Source: Segatella salivae DSM 15606 (lineage in GTDB: Bacteria; Bacteroidota; Bacteroidia; Bacteroidales; Bacteroidaceae). From it: a stretch of DNA of 15,099 bases. Below, in pieces: positions 1 to 7,041 of this stretch. The position numbers and the translations under genes were made by a program. Location of the stretch: contig NZ_GL629647.1 in assembly GCF_000185845.1 (NCBI RefSeq), forward strand, positions 113,250 to 128,348, given 5' to 3'. Positions within the stretch are counted from its first letter, which is position 1. Every line of letters begins with the position of its first letter. Under the pieces are notes generated by a model. It searched no databases. It was given only the letters and a program-made list of their open reading frames with translations, and was not told the origin of the DNA.

Positions 1-495
1 ATTGAACAAATTTCTTAAATTAGATTCTGAAACACTCACAAAACCTGCATTTCGCTTTAAGGTATCAAGCTCACAACGCTGGCGAGTTGTGTTATACTTC
101 ATACGGAAAATAACACTACGGGTTTGATTTTCTGCTACAAAGACGATAATATCTGTTTGTTTTACCCCTTTATTCTGCTCTATATTCTGACGCATTGCAG
201 CGATATTCTTATCGAAATATGCTTTAAGATTATTCTCGGAAGTATTTTTTGTGCCCGTCCATGGCATATAAACAAAGAGTGTTTGGTTTGTATTCTCATA
301 CGCATCAATGATAGGAATTTCATCATGGCAGGACGAAAATAGCAATATAAAGAATGCAACTAAAGGGAGATTCTTTAAGAAATGAATTGTTGAATCACAC
401 AAAAAGTTAGTTGTTATTTTGCGATTCTCTCCATAATTAGCCTTCACAAAGAAGTCAGTTATATGTTGTAAATATGAAACTCTCTTTCTAAACAT
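1..495 (-). CDS. Clostripain-like (peptidase C11 family) lipoprotein, N-terminal part, truncated by window edge
   Basis: The frame is open from ATG at 495 to base 1 (165 codons, no stop), so the 3' part lies outside the window. Residues about 42-56 form a hydrophobic stretch ending in a lipobox LFSSC with Cys56, which predicts an exported lipoprotein. The mature part begins with a beta-strand-like segment, TLFVYMPWTG, followed by a polar helix and a second strand, DIIVFVAE. This resembles the start of clostripain-like C11 cysteine peptidases of Bacteroidota, which open with a VLVYM-type strand. The catalytic His and Cys would lie beyond the window, so activity cannot be judged. About 40 residues precede the hydrophobic core, which is long for a signal peptide, so the true start may be further in; no other ATG lies between. 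The gene follows the valS terminator on the same strand, and I see no clear TAnnTTTG box before it. The open frame and lipobox are clear; the family call is moderate. Confidence 0.6.
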   Translation of the reverse strand, partial: MFRKRVSYLQHITDFFVKANYGENRKITTNFLCDSTIHFLKNLPLVAFFILLFSSCHDEIPIIDAYENTNQTLFVYMPWTGTKNTSENNLKAYFDKNIAAMRQNIEQNKGVKQTDIIVFVAENQTRSVIFRMKYNTTRQRCELDTLKRNAGFVSVSESNLRNLFN

Positions 496-530
496 ATTAT
501 CTTGTTATCCTATTACTTGAAACAAATGAG

Positions 531-582
531 TAAAAAATAACCCCATTCTCCCTCTGTTTATGTAAAAGGAAGAATGAGGTTA
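531..582 (-). terminator. Intrinsic terminator of valS
   Basis: A 12-bp stem (538-549 with 571-582, one G-U pair) lies 9 bp past the valS stop codon. On the minus strand it is followed at once by six T (532-537). Confidence 0.85.
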
Positions 583-590
583 CTTTGTAT

Positions 591-3287
591 TTATTTCTTT
601 TTTAGCTCTTCAATTGTCTGCTTCAATGCTGCAATCTTCTCTACCGAGTCACTCTCTTTCTTACGTTCGCGAGCGACAACAGCCTCTGGTGCGTGTGCAA
701 CGAAGTTCTCGTTACCAAGCTTTTTGCGGATACCCATGAGGAAACCTTCCAAATGTTGCAGTTCTTTTTCAGCCTTTTCAATCTCTGCTGCAACATCTAT
801 CAAATCACCAAGTGGTACTGCATATTCGTTGGTTCCTACCATAAAGTTGCTTGAGTCTGTGCTCTTTTCAGCAACAACCTCAATAGATTTGAGATTAGCC
901 ATCTTCAAAATAATGCTATTATAAGCACTCATTTCGTTCTCACCTATAGCCTGTAACACCAGCAACTCTTTGGGAGCAATGTTCTTTTGATTGCGAACAG
1001 TGCGTATGTTTCCAACAATTTGTTTAACAACCTCAATATCGTTGATGATTCTTTCATCATTATTTTTCGGCGCCTCTAATTGCAAAGTTGCGCGCATAAT
1101 GCTTTCACCTTGCGTTCTTTCTGTGATATGTTGCCAAAGTTCTTCTGTGATAAATGGCATAAATGGGTGAAGCATTTTGAGTAGATTATCAAAGAATCCT
1201 ATCGTTGCCTCATAGGTCTTATGATCTATAGGCTGTGCTTCGCCATTGAGGTATGTTGGCTTTATCATTTCAAGATACCAGCTTGAGAACTCATCCCAGA
1301 ATAGTTTATACACGGTCATCAGAGCTTCTGAGATACGATATTGCTTGAATTGTTCCTGTAGTTCAATGTTTACCTGCTTCAGTTTTGCATCAAACCATTC
1401 TACTGCAAGCGCGTTACATTCTGGTTGTTCGATATCTGCAGTCTTCCAACCTTTTACTAATCTAAAGGCATTCCATATCTTATTGTTGAAGTTACGACCT
1501 TGTTCGCACAATGTTTCATCAAACAAAATGTCGTTTCCTGCAGGTGCACTTAGCATCATACCCATGCGTACTCCGTCTGCGCCATACTTCTCAATGAGCA
1601 TCAATGGGTCAGGAGAGTTGCCCAAACTCTTGCTCATCTTGCGGCCCAACTTATCGCGAACAATACCTGTAAAGTATACATGTTTGAAAGGATAGGTCTT
1701 TCTATACTCATAGCCGGCCATGATCATGCGAGCTACCCAGAAGAAGATGATGTCAGGACCAGTAACAAGATCTGAAGTGGGGTAATAGTAATCAATTTCC
1801 TTGTTGTTGGGGTTGTTGATACCATCAAACACAGAAATAGGCCATAGCCACGAAGAAAACCAAGTGTCAAGACAATCACTTTCTTGCTCCAAGTCTTTGA
1901 GTTCAAGGTTGCAATTCTTTGCTTTTGCTTTTTCCAATGCAGCTTCTTCTGTTTCTGCAACGACACAATCGCGCTTACCATCAGCATTCATAAAGTAGTA
2001 GGCTGGTATGCGGTGACCCCACCATAACTGTCGAGATATACACCAATCCTTAATGTTTTCGAGCCAATGGCGATAGGTGTTCTTATATTTTTTAGGGTAG
2101 AACTCAATCTCATCGGACATCACAGGAGGAAGTGCCAAGTCTGCAAAATGTTGCATCTTCAAGAACCATTGCGTTGAAAGTTTAGGCTCAATAGGAACGT
2201 TTGTACGTTCAGAGAAGCCAACTTTGTTGTCATAGTCCTCTATCTTTTCCATCAAACCAGCAGCTTCTAAATCTTTAGCAATCTGCTTGCGCACGTCCAT
2301 TCGGTCTTGACCTACATAGAGACCTGCTGCTTCACTGATAGTACCATTATCGTTAAAGATGTCAATCGTCTCCAAACTATGTTTCAAACCAAGTGCATGG
2401 TCATTGATATCGTGGGCAGGAGTAACCTTCAAACAACCTGTACCAAATTGGATATCAACATACGTATCTTCTATAACTGGAATCTCACGGCCAACGAGTG
2501 GTACGATGACATGTTTGCCTTTGAGCCATGTGTTCTTTACATCTTCAGGATTGATACACATTGCGGTATCACCCATGATTGTTTCAGGACGAGTTGTTGC
2601 CACTACAGCATAGTAGCCTTTCTCATCTTTATGCATCACGTTTCCTTCGTCTACCTGCTTGCAATCGGTTTCAACAACACGATATTTCAAGTAATAGAGC
2701 TTTGAGTGCTCATCTTTATAGATTACTTCTTCGTCGGAAAGAGCTGTCTGAGCTTGTGGATCCCAGTTCACCATTCGAACGCCACGATAAATCAATCCCT
2801 TATCATAAAGGTCACAAAAGACCTTAATGACACTCTTGCTTCGAGTTTCATCCATGGTGAAAGATGTGCGGTCCCAGTCACAAGAACATCCTAATTTACG
2901 AAGTTGTTTCAGTATAATTCCGCCGTGTTCGTGTGTCCAATCCCAAGCATGTTCAAGGAACTTCTCACGACTAAGATCAGTTTTTTTGATTCCTTTTTCA
3001 GCCAATTTGCCAACAACTTTCGCTTCGGTGGCAATGCTGGCATGGTCAGTTCCTGGCACCCAACAAGCGTTTTTACCTTCCATTCGGGCATGTCTTACAA
3101 GGATATCCTGAATCGTATTGTTCAGCATATGCCCCATATGAAGTACTCCTGTTACGTTTGGTGGAGGAATAACTACGGTATATGGTTCGCGTCCATCAGG
3201 CTTACTGCTGAACAATTTATTATTGAGCCAATACTCATACCATTTTGACTCCACTGTCTGTGGGTCATACTTACTTGCAAGTTCCAT
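591..3287 (-). CDS. valS: Valyl-tRNA synthetase
   Basis: A full-length class Ia synthetase of 898 aa that charges tRNA-Val in the cytoplasm. The ATP-binding HIGH signature appears as HMGH at residues 50-53, after PPPNVTG. The CP1 editing domain, which hydrolyses mischarged Thr-tRNA, carries TTRPET at 231-236. The second ATP motif, KMSKS, is at 550-554. The C-terminal 60 residues are rich in Lys and Glu and form the coiled-coil tRNA-binding arm typical of ValRS. The ATG at 3287 gives the usual MELASKYDP-type start, and the next upstream signal is a -7 box 38 bp away, so the start is well supported. It has its own terminator and is not obviously in an operon. A second promoter about 410 bp upstream could also transcribe it. 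Confidence 0.97.
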   Translation of the reverse strand: MELASKYDPQTVESKWYEYWLNNKLFSSKPDGREPYTVVIPPPNVTGVLHMGHMLNNTIQDILVRHARMEGKNACWVPGTDHASIATEAKVVGKLAEKGIKKTDLSREKFLEHAWDWTHEHGGIILKQLRKLGCSCDWDRTSFTMDETRSKSVIKVFCDLYDKGLIYRGVRMVNWDPQAQTALSDEEVIYKDEHSKLYYLKYRVVETDCKQVDEGNVMHKDEKGYYAVVATTRPETIMGDTAMCINPEDVKNTWLKGKHVIVPLVGREIPVIEDTYVDIQFGTGCLKVTPAHDINDHALGLKHSLETIDIFNDNGTISEAAGLYVGQDRMDVRKQIAKDLEAAGLMEKIEDYDNKVGFSERTNVPIEPKLSTQWFLKMQHFADLALPPVMSDEIEFYPKKYKNTYRHWLENIKDWCISRQLWWGHRIPAYYFMNADGKRDCVVAETEEAALEKAKAKNCNLELKDLEQESDCLDTWFSSWLWPISVFDGINNPNNKEIDYYYPTSDLVTGPDIIFFWVARMIMAGYEYRKTYPFKHVYFTGIVRDKLGRKMSKSLGNSPDPLMLIEKYGADGVRMGMMLSAPAGNDILFDETLCEQGRNFNNKIWNAFRLVKGWKTADIEQPECNALAVEWFDAKLKQVNIELQEQFKQYRISEALMTVYKLFWDEFSSWYLEMIKPTYLNGEAQPIDHKTYEATIGFFDNLLKMLHPFMPFITEELWQHITERTQGESIMRATLQLEAPKNNDERIINDIEVVKQIVGNIRTVRNQKNIAPKELLVLQAIGENEMSAYNSIILKMANLKSIEVVAEKSTDSSNFMVGTNEYAVPLGDLIDVAAEIEKAEKELQHLEGFLMGIRKKLGNENFVAHAPEAVVARERKKESDSVEKIAALKQTIEELKKK

Positions 3288-3324
3288 TATTTTTAATCTT
3301 TTGTTTACTTTATATTAAACGTTG

Positions 3325-3332
3325 CAAAATTA
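3325..3332 (-). promoter_or_regulatory. -7 box (TAATTTTG) of valS
   Basis: On the minus strand this reads TAATTTTG, a perfect match to the Bacteroidota -7 consensus TAnnTTTG, 37 nt before the valS ATG. No TTTG is found at the expected -33 position. Confidence 0.65.
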
Positions 3333-3803
3333 CAAATAATATTCGAAATTTCACTATCTTATAAGGTGGAATATAGTTTATGGATAAAAATCGTCACCAG
3401 ATAAGCTGTGTGATTGATATATTATTGTATTGTAATTTGCCTCATTTTGCATGGTAATCCCTATTAGATTGTGTGGTCAAATAATGCTCTTTCTGGTTCG
3501 ATTTCAAGCATTTCGTTTTTGAATTTATAATATATTGTTTAATGTGATGATTATAAGTGTGTTATGAAGATGTGTCAAATAAAATATTTAATCTTATGAA
3601 TGCTTTAAATAATCATGTTGTTCTATGGTCTGTTTATGGTTTATTTGTTGTTGAAAAAATATCTTTTTATATCAGAATGCTTTTCAAATAAGAAAATAAA
3701 ACAAAGGTAAGATGATTGATTTTCCCTTCAACTTTTATTTCGTTTAAGTATAGCAGAGTTCTTTAATTATAAGCCAAAGAAACAGCTTTCACGAAGCGTA
3801 GGC
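3333..3803. other. AT-rich intergenic region between proS and valS
   Basis: No ORF longer than about 25 codons, no tRNA and no hairpin with a T tract stands out on either strand. The only recognisable element is a minus-strand promoter at 3702-3731. The region may be a long valS leader or hold an undetected small RNA. Confidence 0.5.
3702..3731 (-). promoter_or_regulatory. Orphan Bacteroidota promoter upstream of valS
   Basis: On the minus strand TTG (3729-3731), a 19-nt spacer and TACCTTTG (3702-3709) match both boxes of the Bacteroidota housekeeping promoter with the usual spacing. The predicted start is near 3697, about 410 nt before the valS ATG. No gene lies directly downstream, so the transcript is either a long valS leader or a small RNA. 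Confidence 0.55.
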
Positions 3804-3846
3804 CAAAGAAAAAGAGGATGAACGAATGTAGTCGCGCATCCTCTTG
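3804..3846 (-). terminator. Intrinsic terminator of proS
   Basis: A perfect 9-bp stem AAGAGGATG/CATCCTCTT (3812-3820 with 3837-3845) is followed on the minus strand by a T-rich tract, TTTTTCTTT. It lies about 27 bp past the proS stop codon. Confidence 0.85.
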
Positions 3847-3872
3847 CTTATAAACGTATTCAAAAAGTTTGC

Positions 3873-5354
3873 TTAGTAACTTCTCGCAATGATAACACGA
3901 TGTTTAGATGGCTTACCTGAAACCATGTCAATACCTTCTGTTTGCTCATAATCAAAAGGCACACAGCGGATGGTTGCTTGTGTATCTTCTTTAATTTTGG
4001 CTTCAGTTTCAGCTGTGCCATCCCAATGACAAAGGAAGAAACCCCCATCTTTCACACGTTCCTTAAACTCGTCATAATTGTCACATTCGAAGATATGTGC
4101 ATCGCGATAAGCGCGTGCTTTCTCAAATAAGTTGCGCTGAATATCGTCAAGTAGCGTTTGAACTCGCTCGACAATACCATCGAAACTAACGTTCTCTTTC
4201 TCCAAAGTATCACGTCGCATAATCTCTATTGTGTTGTTTTCGAGGTCACGACCACCCATGACTAAGCGCACAGGTACACCTTTTAATTCATAGTCAGCGA
4301 ACTTAAATCCTGGCCGCTTATTATCCGAATCATCGAATTTAACGCTAATACCTAACTCCTGCATCTTCGTGATTACAGGTTGCAATTTGTCGCTAATGGC
4401 TTTACGTTGTTCGTCACCTTTATATATAGGAACAATAACAACTTGGATAGGAGCAAGCTTTGGTGGAAGCACAAGTCCATTGTCGTCACTGTGTACCATG
4501 ATAAGCGCCCCCATCAAACGTGTGCTGACTCCCCATGAAGTTGCCCATACATAATCAGGCTTGTTCTCTTTGTTGAGGAACTGAACATCAAAGCTTTTGG
4601 CAAAGTTCTGGCCCAAGAAGTGACTTGTTCCACTTTGTAATGCCTTACCATCTTGCATCATTGCCTCAATAGTATAGGTGTCAAGTGCGCCTGCAAATCG
4701 TTCTGTTTCGCTCTTAACGCCTTGCAAAACAGGTACAGCCATCCATTTTTCTGCAAAGTCGGCATATACCTTTAACATTGTTTGTGCTTCTTGTTCAGCT
4801 TCCTCTTTCGTTGCATGTGCAGTATGACCTTCCTGCCAAAGGAATTCAGAAGTACGCAAGAAAGGACGTGTACGCATTTCCCATCGCATCACGTTACACC
4901 ATTGGTTGCACATGATAGGGAGGTCTCTCCAAGAATGAATCCACCCTCTATAAGTGTTCCATATTATTGTTTCAGAAGTAGGACGGATAATTAACTCTTC
5001 GTCAAGTTTGGCTGCTGGGTCTACAACAACACTGTTTCCGTCTTCACTTGCTTTAAGACGATAGTGGGTAACTACGGCGCATTCTTTTGCAAATCCCTTT
5101 ACATGCTCGGCCTCTTTACTAAGGAAACTCTTTGGAATAAGCATTGGGAAATATGCATTTTGCACTCCCGTCTTCTTAAATTCTTTATCAAGTTCAGCCT
5201 GCATCTTTTCCCAAATAGCATAGCCATAGGGTTTAATGACCATGCAACCACGTACAGGTGATTGTTCTGCTAAATCTGTTTTAACTACCAAATCATTATA
5301 CCATTGGCTGTAGTTTTCAGCCCTTTTGGTAAGTTGCTTTAGTTCTTTTGCCAT
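3873..5354 (-). CDS. proS: Prolyl-tRNA synthetase, archaeal/eukaryotic type
   Basis: A class IIa synthetase of 493 aa that charges tRNA-Pro. The catalytic core includes RPTSE at 124-128, the motif 2 region with RWEMRTRPF, and motif 3 region TSWGVSTR at 272-279. An HGTP-type anticodon-binding domain starts near residue 300 (IQVVIVPIY). The size, the absence of a bacterial INS editing insertion and the C-terminal extension ending in Tyr493 place it with the ProS type 3 (archaeal/eukaryotic-like) enzymes usual in Bacteroidota. In that type the C-terminal domain often binds zinc through four Cys; here only Cys442 and Cys464 remain near the expected places, so zinc is probably not bound. The ATG at 5354 gives MAKELKQLTKRAENYSQWY, a normal start. 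The gene has its own -7 box, a leader of about 105 nt and a terminator. Confidence 0.96.
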   Translation of the reverse strand: MAKELKQLTKRAENYSQWYNDLVVKTDLAEQSPVRGCMVIKPYGYAIWEKMQAELDKEFKKTGVQNAYFPMLIPKSFLSKEAEHVKGFAKECAVVTHYRLKASEDGNSVVVDPAAKLDEELIIRPTSETIIWNTYRGWIHSWRDLPIMCNQWCNVMRWEMRTRPFLRTSEFLWQEGHTAHATKEEAEQEAQTMLKVYADFAEKWMAVPVLQGVKSETERFAGALDTYTIEAMMQDGKALQSGTSHFLGQNFAKSFDVQFLNKENKPDYVWATSWGVSTRLMGALIMVHSDDNGLVLPPKLAPIQVVIVPIYKGDEQRKAISDKLQPVITKMQELGISVKFDDSDNKRPGFKFADYELKGVPVRLVMGGRDLENNTIEIMRRDTLEKENVSFDGIVERVQTLLDDIQRNLFEKARAYRDAHIFECDNYDEFKERVKDGGFFLCHWDGTAETEAKIKEDTQATIRCVPFDYEQTEGIDMVSGKPSKHRVIIARSY

Positions 5355-5383
5355 TATATAGATATTTTATTATTTGTCGTTTT

Positions 5384-5422
5384 ATTCCCCAATGTTTAGG
5401 GAATCCCCTATATTCAAATAGG
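5384..5422 (-). promoter_or_regulatory. Two small hairpins in the proS leader
   Basis: Between the predicted transcription start and the proS ATG, the minus strand can form a 5-bp stem (5407-5411 with 5418-5422) and a 6-bp stem ATTCCC/GGGAAT (5384-5389 with 5399-5404). The shared GGGATTCCC segment also permits an alternative fold. There is no T tract, so it is not a terminator. A regulatory role is speculative. Confidence 0.3.
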
Positions 5423-5465
5423 TTTTTCCTTTTTCTTATGTTGTGAGAAACGTGTTATTTTGTGG

Positions 5466-5473
5466 CAAAATTA
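5466..5473 (-). promoter_or_regulatory. -7 box (TAATTTTG) of proS
   Basis: A perfect TAnnTTTG match on the minus strand, predicting a leader of about 105 nt. It is divergent from the -7 box of the OmpA-type lipoprotein 44 bp away. Confidence 0.6.
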
Positions 5474-5516
5474 CAAAAAATAAATGGTAATCTGCATATA
5501 ATGATGGAAAAACGAC

Positions 5517-5524
5517 TATCTTTG
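5517..5524 (+). promoter_or_regulatory. -7 box (TATCTTTG) of the OmpA-type lipoprotein gene
   Basis: TATCTTTG matches TAnnTTTG and lies 35 nt before the ATG at 5560. No good -33 box is visible. Confidence 0.65.
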
Positions 5525-5559
5525 CAGAGAAATAATAAACGTATTTAAGAATAAAAATT

Positions 5560-6237
5560 ATGAAGAATTTGAAAATGGCAACGATGGGATTGTGTGTCCT
5601 TTCAGTATGTAGTTGCGCAACAAAACAGGGTACAGGTACGTTGATTGGCGCTGGTGGTGGCAGCGTTTTAGGTGCAATTGTTGGTAAAATAGCAGGTAAC
5701 ACGGCTGTAGGTGCAGCTATTGGTGGTGCTGTAGGCGCAGGTGCAGGTGCACTGATTGGTCGTCATATGGATAAAGTTGCAGCTCAAGCAGCTCAGATTC
5801 GCAATGCAAAGGTTGAAGAAGTAACAGATGCCAATGGTTTGAAGGCAGTAAAAGTTACCTTTGATAGTGGTATTCTCTTTGCTACAAATCAAGCAACTTT
5901 GACAGCATCTTCTAAGAATGATTTAGTTAAATTCTCTAAGGTCTTGAAAGATAATTCAGATTGTCATGTTGACATCTATGGTCACACAGACAATACAGGC
6001 AATGATGCAATCAATATTCCATTGAGTAATCGTCGTGCAGAGAGTGTTGTAAACTATCTTAAATCTTGTGGTGTTTCGAGCTCACAATTCCAGAATGTTG
6101 TTGGAAAGGGTAGTTCAGAACCAGTTGCCGACAATTCAACAGCAGCCGGACGCAAGCAGAATCGTCGTGTGGAAGTATATCTATATGCTTCTCCCGCAAT
6201 GGTAAACGCAGCAAAGTCAGGTACTCTTTCAGAGTAA
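5560..6237 (+). CDS. OmpA family lipoprotein with glycine zipper (YiaD/Pal-like)
   Basis: A 225-aa envelope protein predicted to link the outer membrane to peptidoglycan. Residues 1-19 are a lipoprotein signal peptide with lipobox VCSC, giving acylated Cys19. Residues about 25-68 are rich in Gly and Ala with GxxxG spacing (GAGGG, GAAIGGAVGAGAGALIG), a glycine-zipper segment likely to insert in or lie on a membrane. Residues about 95-212 are an OmpA C-terminal domain. It contains GHTDNTG, the loop leading to LSNRRAESV, and GRKQNRRVEV, which carry the Asp and Arg that bind diaminopimelate in this family. The layout matches YiaD-like proteins. It is a single transcription unit with its own -7 box and a hairpin terminator just past the stop. 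The next gene, mtgA, also acts on the cell wall. Confidence 0.93.
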   Translation: MKNLKMATMGLCVLSVCSCATKQGTGTLIGAGGGSVLGAIVGKIAGNTAVGAAIGGAVGAGAGALIGRHMDKVAAQAAQIRNAKVEEVTDANGLKAVKVTFDSGILFATNQATLTASSKNDLVKFSKVLKDNSDCHVDIYGHTDNTGNDAINIPLSNRRAESVVNYLKSCGVSSSQFQNVVGKGSSEPVADNSTAAGRKQNRRVEVYLYASPAMVNAAKSGTLSE

Positions 6238-6261
6238 TTAAAAATAAACAAATTAAATTAT

Positions 6262-6295
6262 GGGAGTGCACTGTGTAGGCAGTGTGCCCCCTTTT
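6262..6295 (+). terminator. Intrinsic terminator of the OmpA-type lipoprotein gene
   Basis: A stem of 12 positions (6262-6273 with 6280-6291; one mismatch and two G-U pairs), a 6-nt loop and TTTT at 6292-6295, 24 bp past the stop codon. The T tract is short, so read-through into mtgA is plausible. Confidence 0.6.
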
Positions 6296-6301
6296 GCATT
6301 A

Positions 6302-7036
6302 ATGAAAACCATAGTTTGGAAAGTTATCAGATGGGCTTTTGTGCTCTTCTTTGCTTCATCCGTCTTTGCGGTTGTACTCCTTCGGTTTGTCCCTGTATAT
6401 TTTACACCGCTGATGTTCATTCGTTGTTTTCAACAGTTAGGTGCTGGTGAGAGTGTAACACTACATCATCATTGGATACCTTTAGATGAGATATCTCCTC
6501 ATTTGCCTGTGGCGGTGATGGCGAGTGAAGATCAACGTTTCCTTTTGCATCATGGTTTTGATTATGATGCAATAGAAAAGGCAGCCAAACGGAATTTAAA
6601 AGGCGGAAAACGTAAGCTCGGAGCAAGTACCATAAGCCAGCAAACGGCGAAGAATGTATTTCTTTGGCCCGGGAGATCTTGGACGAGAAAAGGTTTTGAA
6701 GTTTATTTCACGGCATTGATAGAACTGCTTTGGAGTAAGCAGAGAATAATGGAAGTGTATTTGAATTCCATTGAAATGGGAAATGGAATCTACGGCGCTG
6801 ATGCTGTTGCTGAATATAATTTCGGGAAACAAGCTATCGATCTTTCACGTTCTGATTGCGCTACAATTGCAGCCACGTTGCCTAATCCTCGTGAGTTAAG
6901 TAGTAAGCATCCAGGACCTTATGTCATGCGACGTCGGAGACAAATTTTAGCCAATATGCGTTTCATTCCGAGTTTTCCAAAGCCCGGAGAAGATTATGAT
7001 CCACACACTGCTTCAGGCGGAGTATATGCCCATTGA
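6302..7036 (+). CDS. mtgA: Monofunctional biosynthetic peptidoglycan transglycosylase
   Basis: A glycosyltransferase family 51 enzyme of 244 aa that polymerises lipid II into glycan strands at the outer face of the inner membrane. One N-terminal transmembrane helix spans residues about 10-33. The catalytic domain shows ASEDQRF (catalytic Glu76) with HHGFD, GASTISQQTAKN and the RIMEVYLNSIEMG block, which are the conserved GT51 motifs. There is no transpeptidase domain, so it is MtgA rather than a bifunctional penicillin-binding protein. I chose the ATG at 6302. An in-frame ATG at 6260 would put codons through the preceding terminator hairpin and add 14 residues unlike a signal anchor. No TAnnTTTG box lies just upstream, so it may depend on read-through or a weak promoter. 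uvrD begins 5 bp after its stop. Confidence 0.93.
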   Translation: MKTIVWKVIRWAFVLFFASSVFAVVLLRFVPVYFTPLMFIRCFQQLGAGESVTLHHHWIPLDEISPHLPVAVMASEDQRFLLHHGFDYDAIEKAAKRNLKGGKRKLGASTISQQTAKNVFLWPGRSWTRKGFEVYFTALIELLWSKQRIMEVYLNSIEMGNGIYGADAVAEYNFGKQAIDLSRSDCATIAATLPNPRELSSKHPGPYVMRRRRQILANMRFIPSFPKPGEDYDPHTASGGVYAH

Positions 7037-7041
7037 TTATT

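Noticed and set aside
3333..3480. Short frames of 24-25 codons in the valS-proS gap (for example minus-strand MQNEANYNT...)
   Set aside because: They are short, AT-driven, have no nearby promoter box and no recognisable product.
3288..3700. T-box or other aminoacyl-tRNA-sensing leader before valS
   Set aside because: No T-box sequence or terminator/antiterminator pair is visible, and T-boxes are not typical of Bacteroidota.
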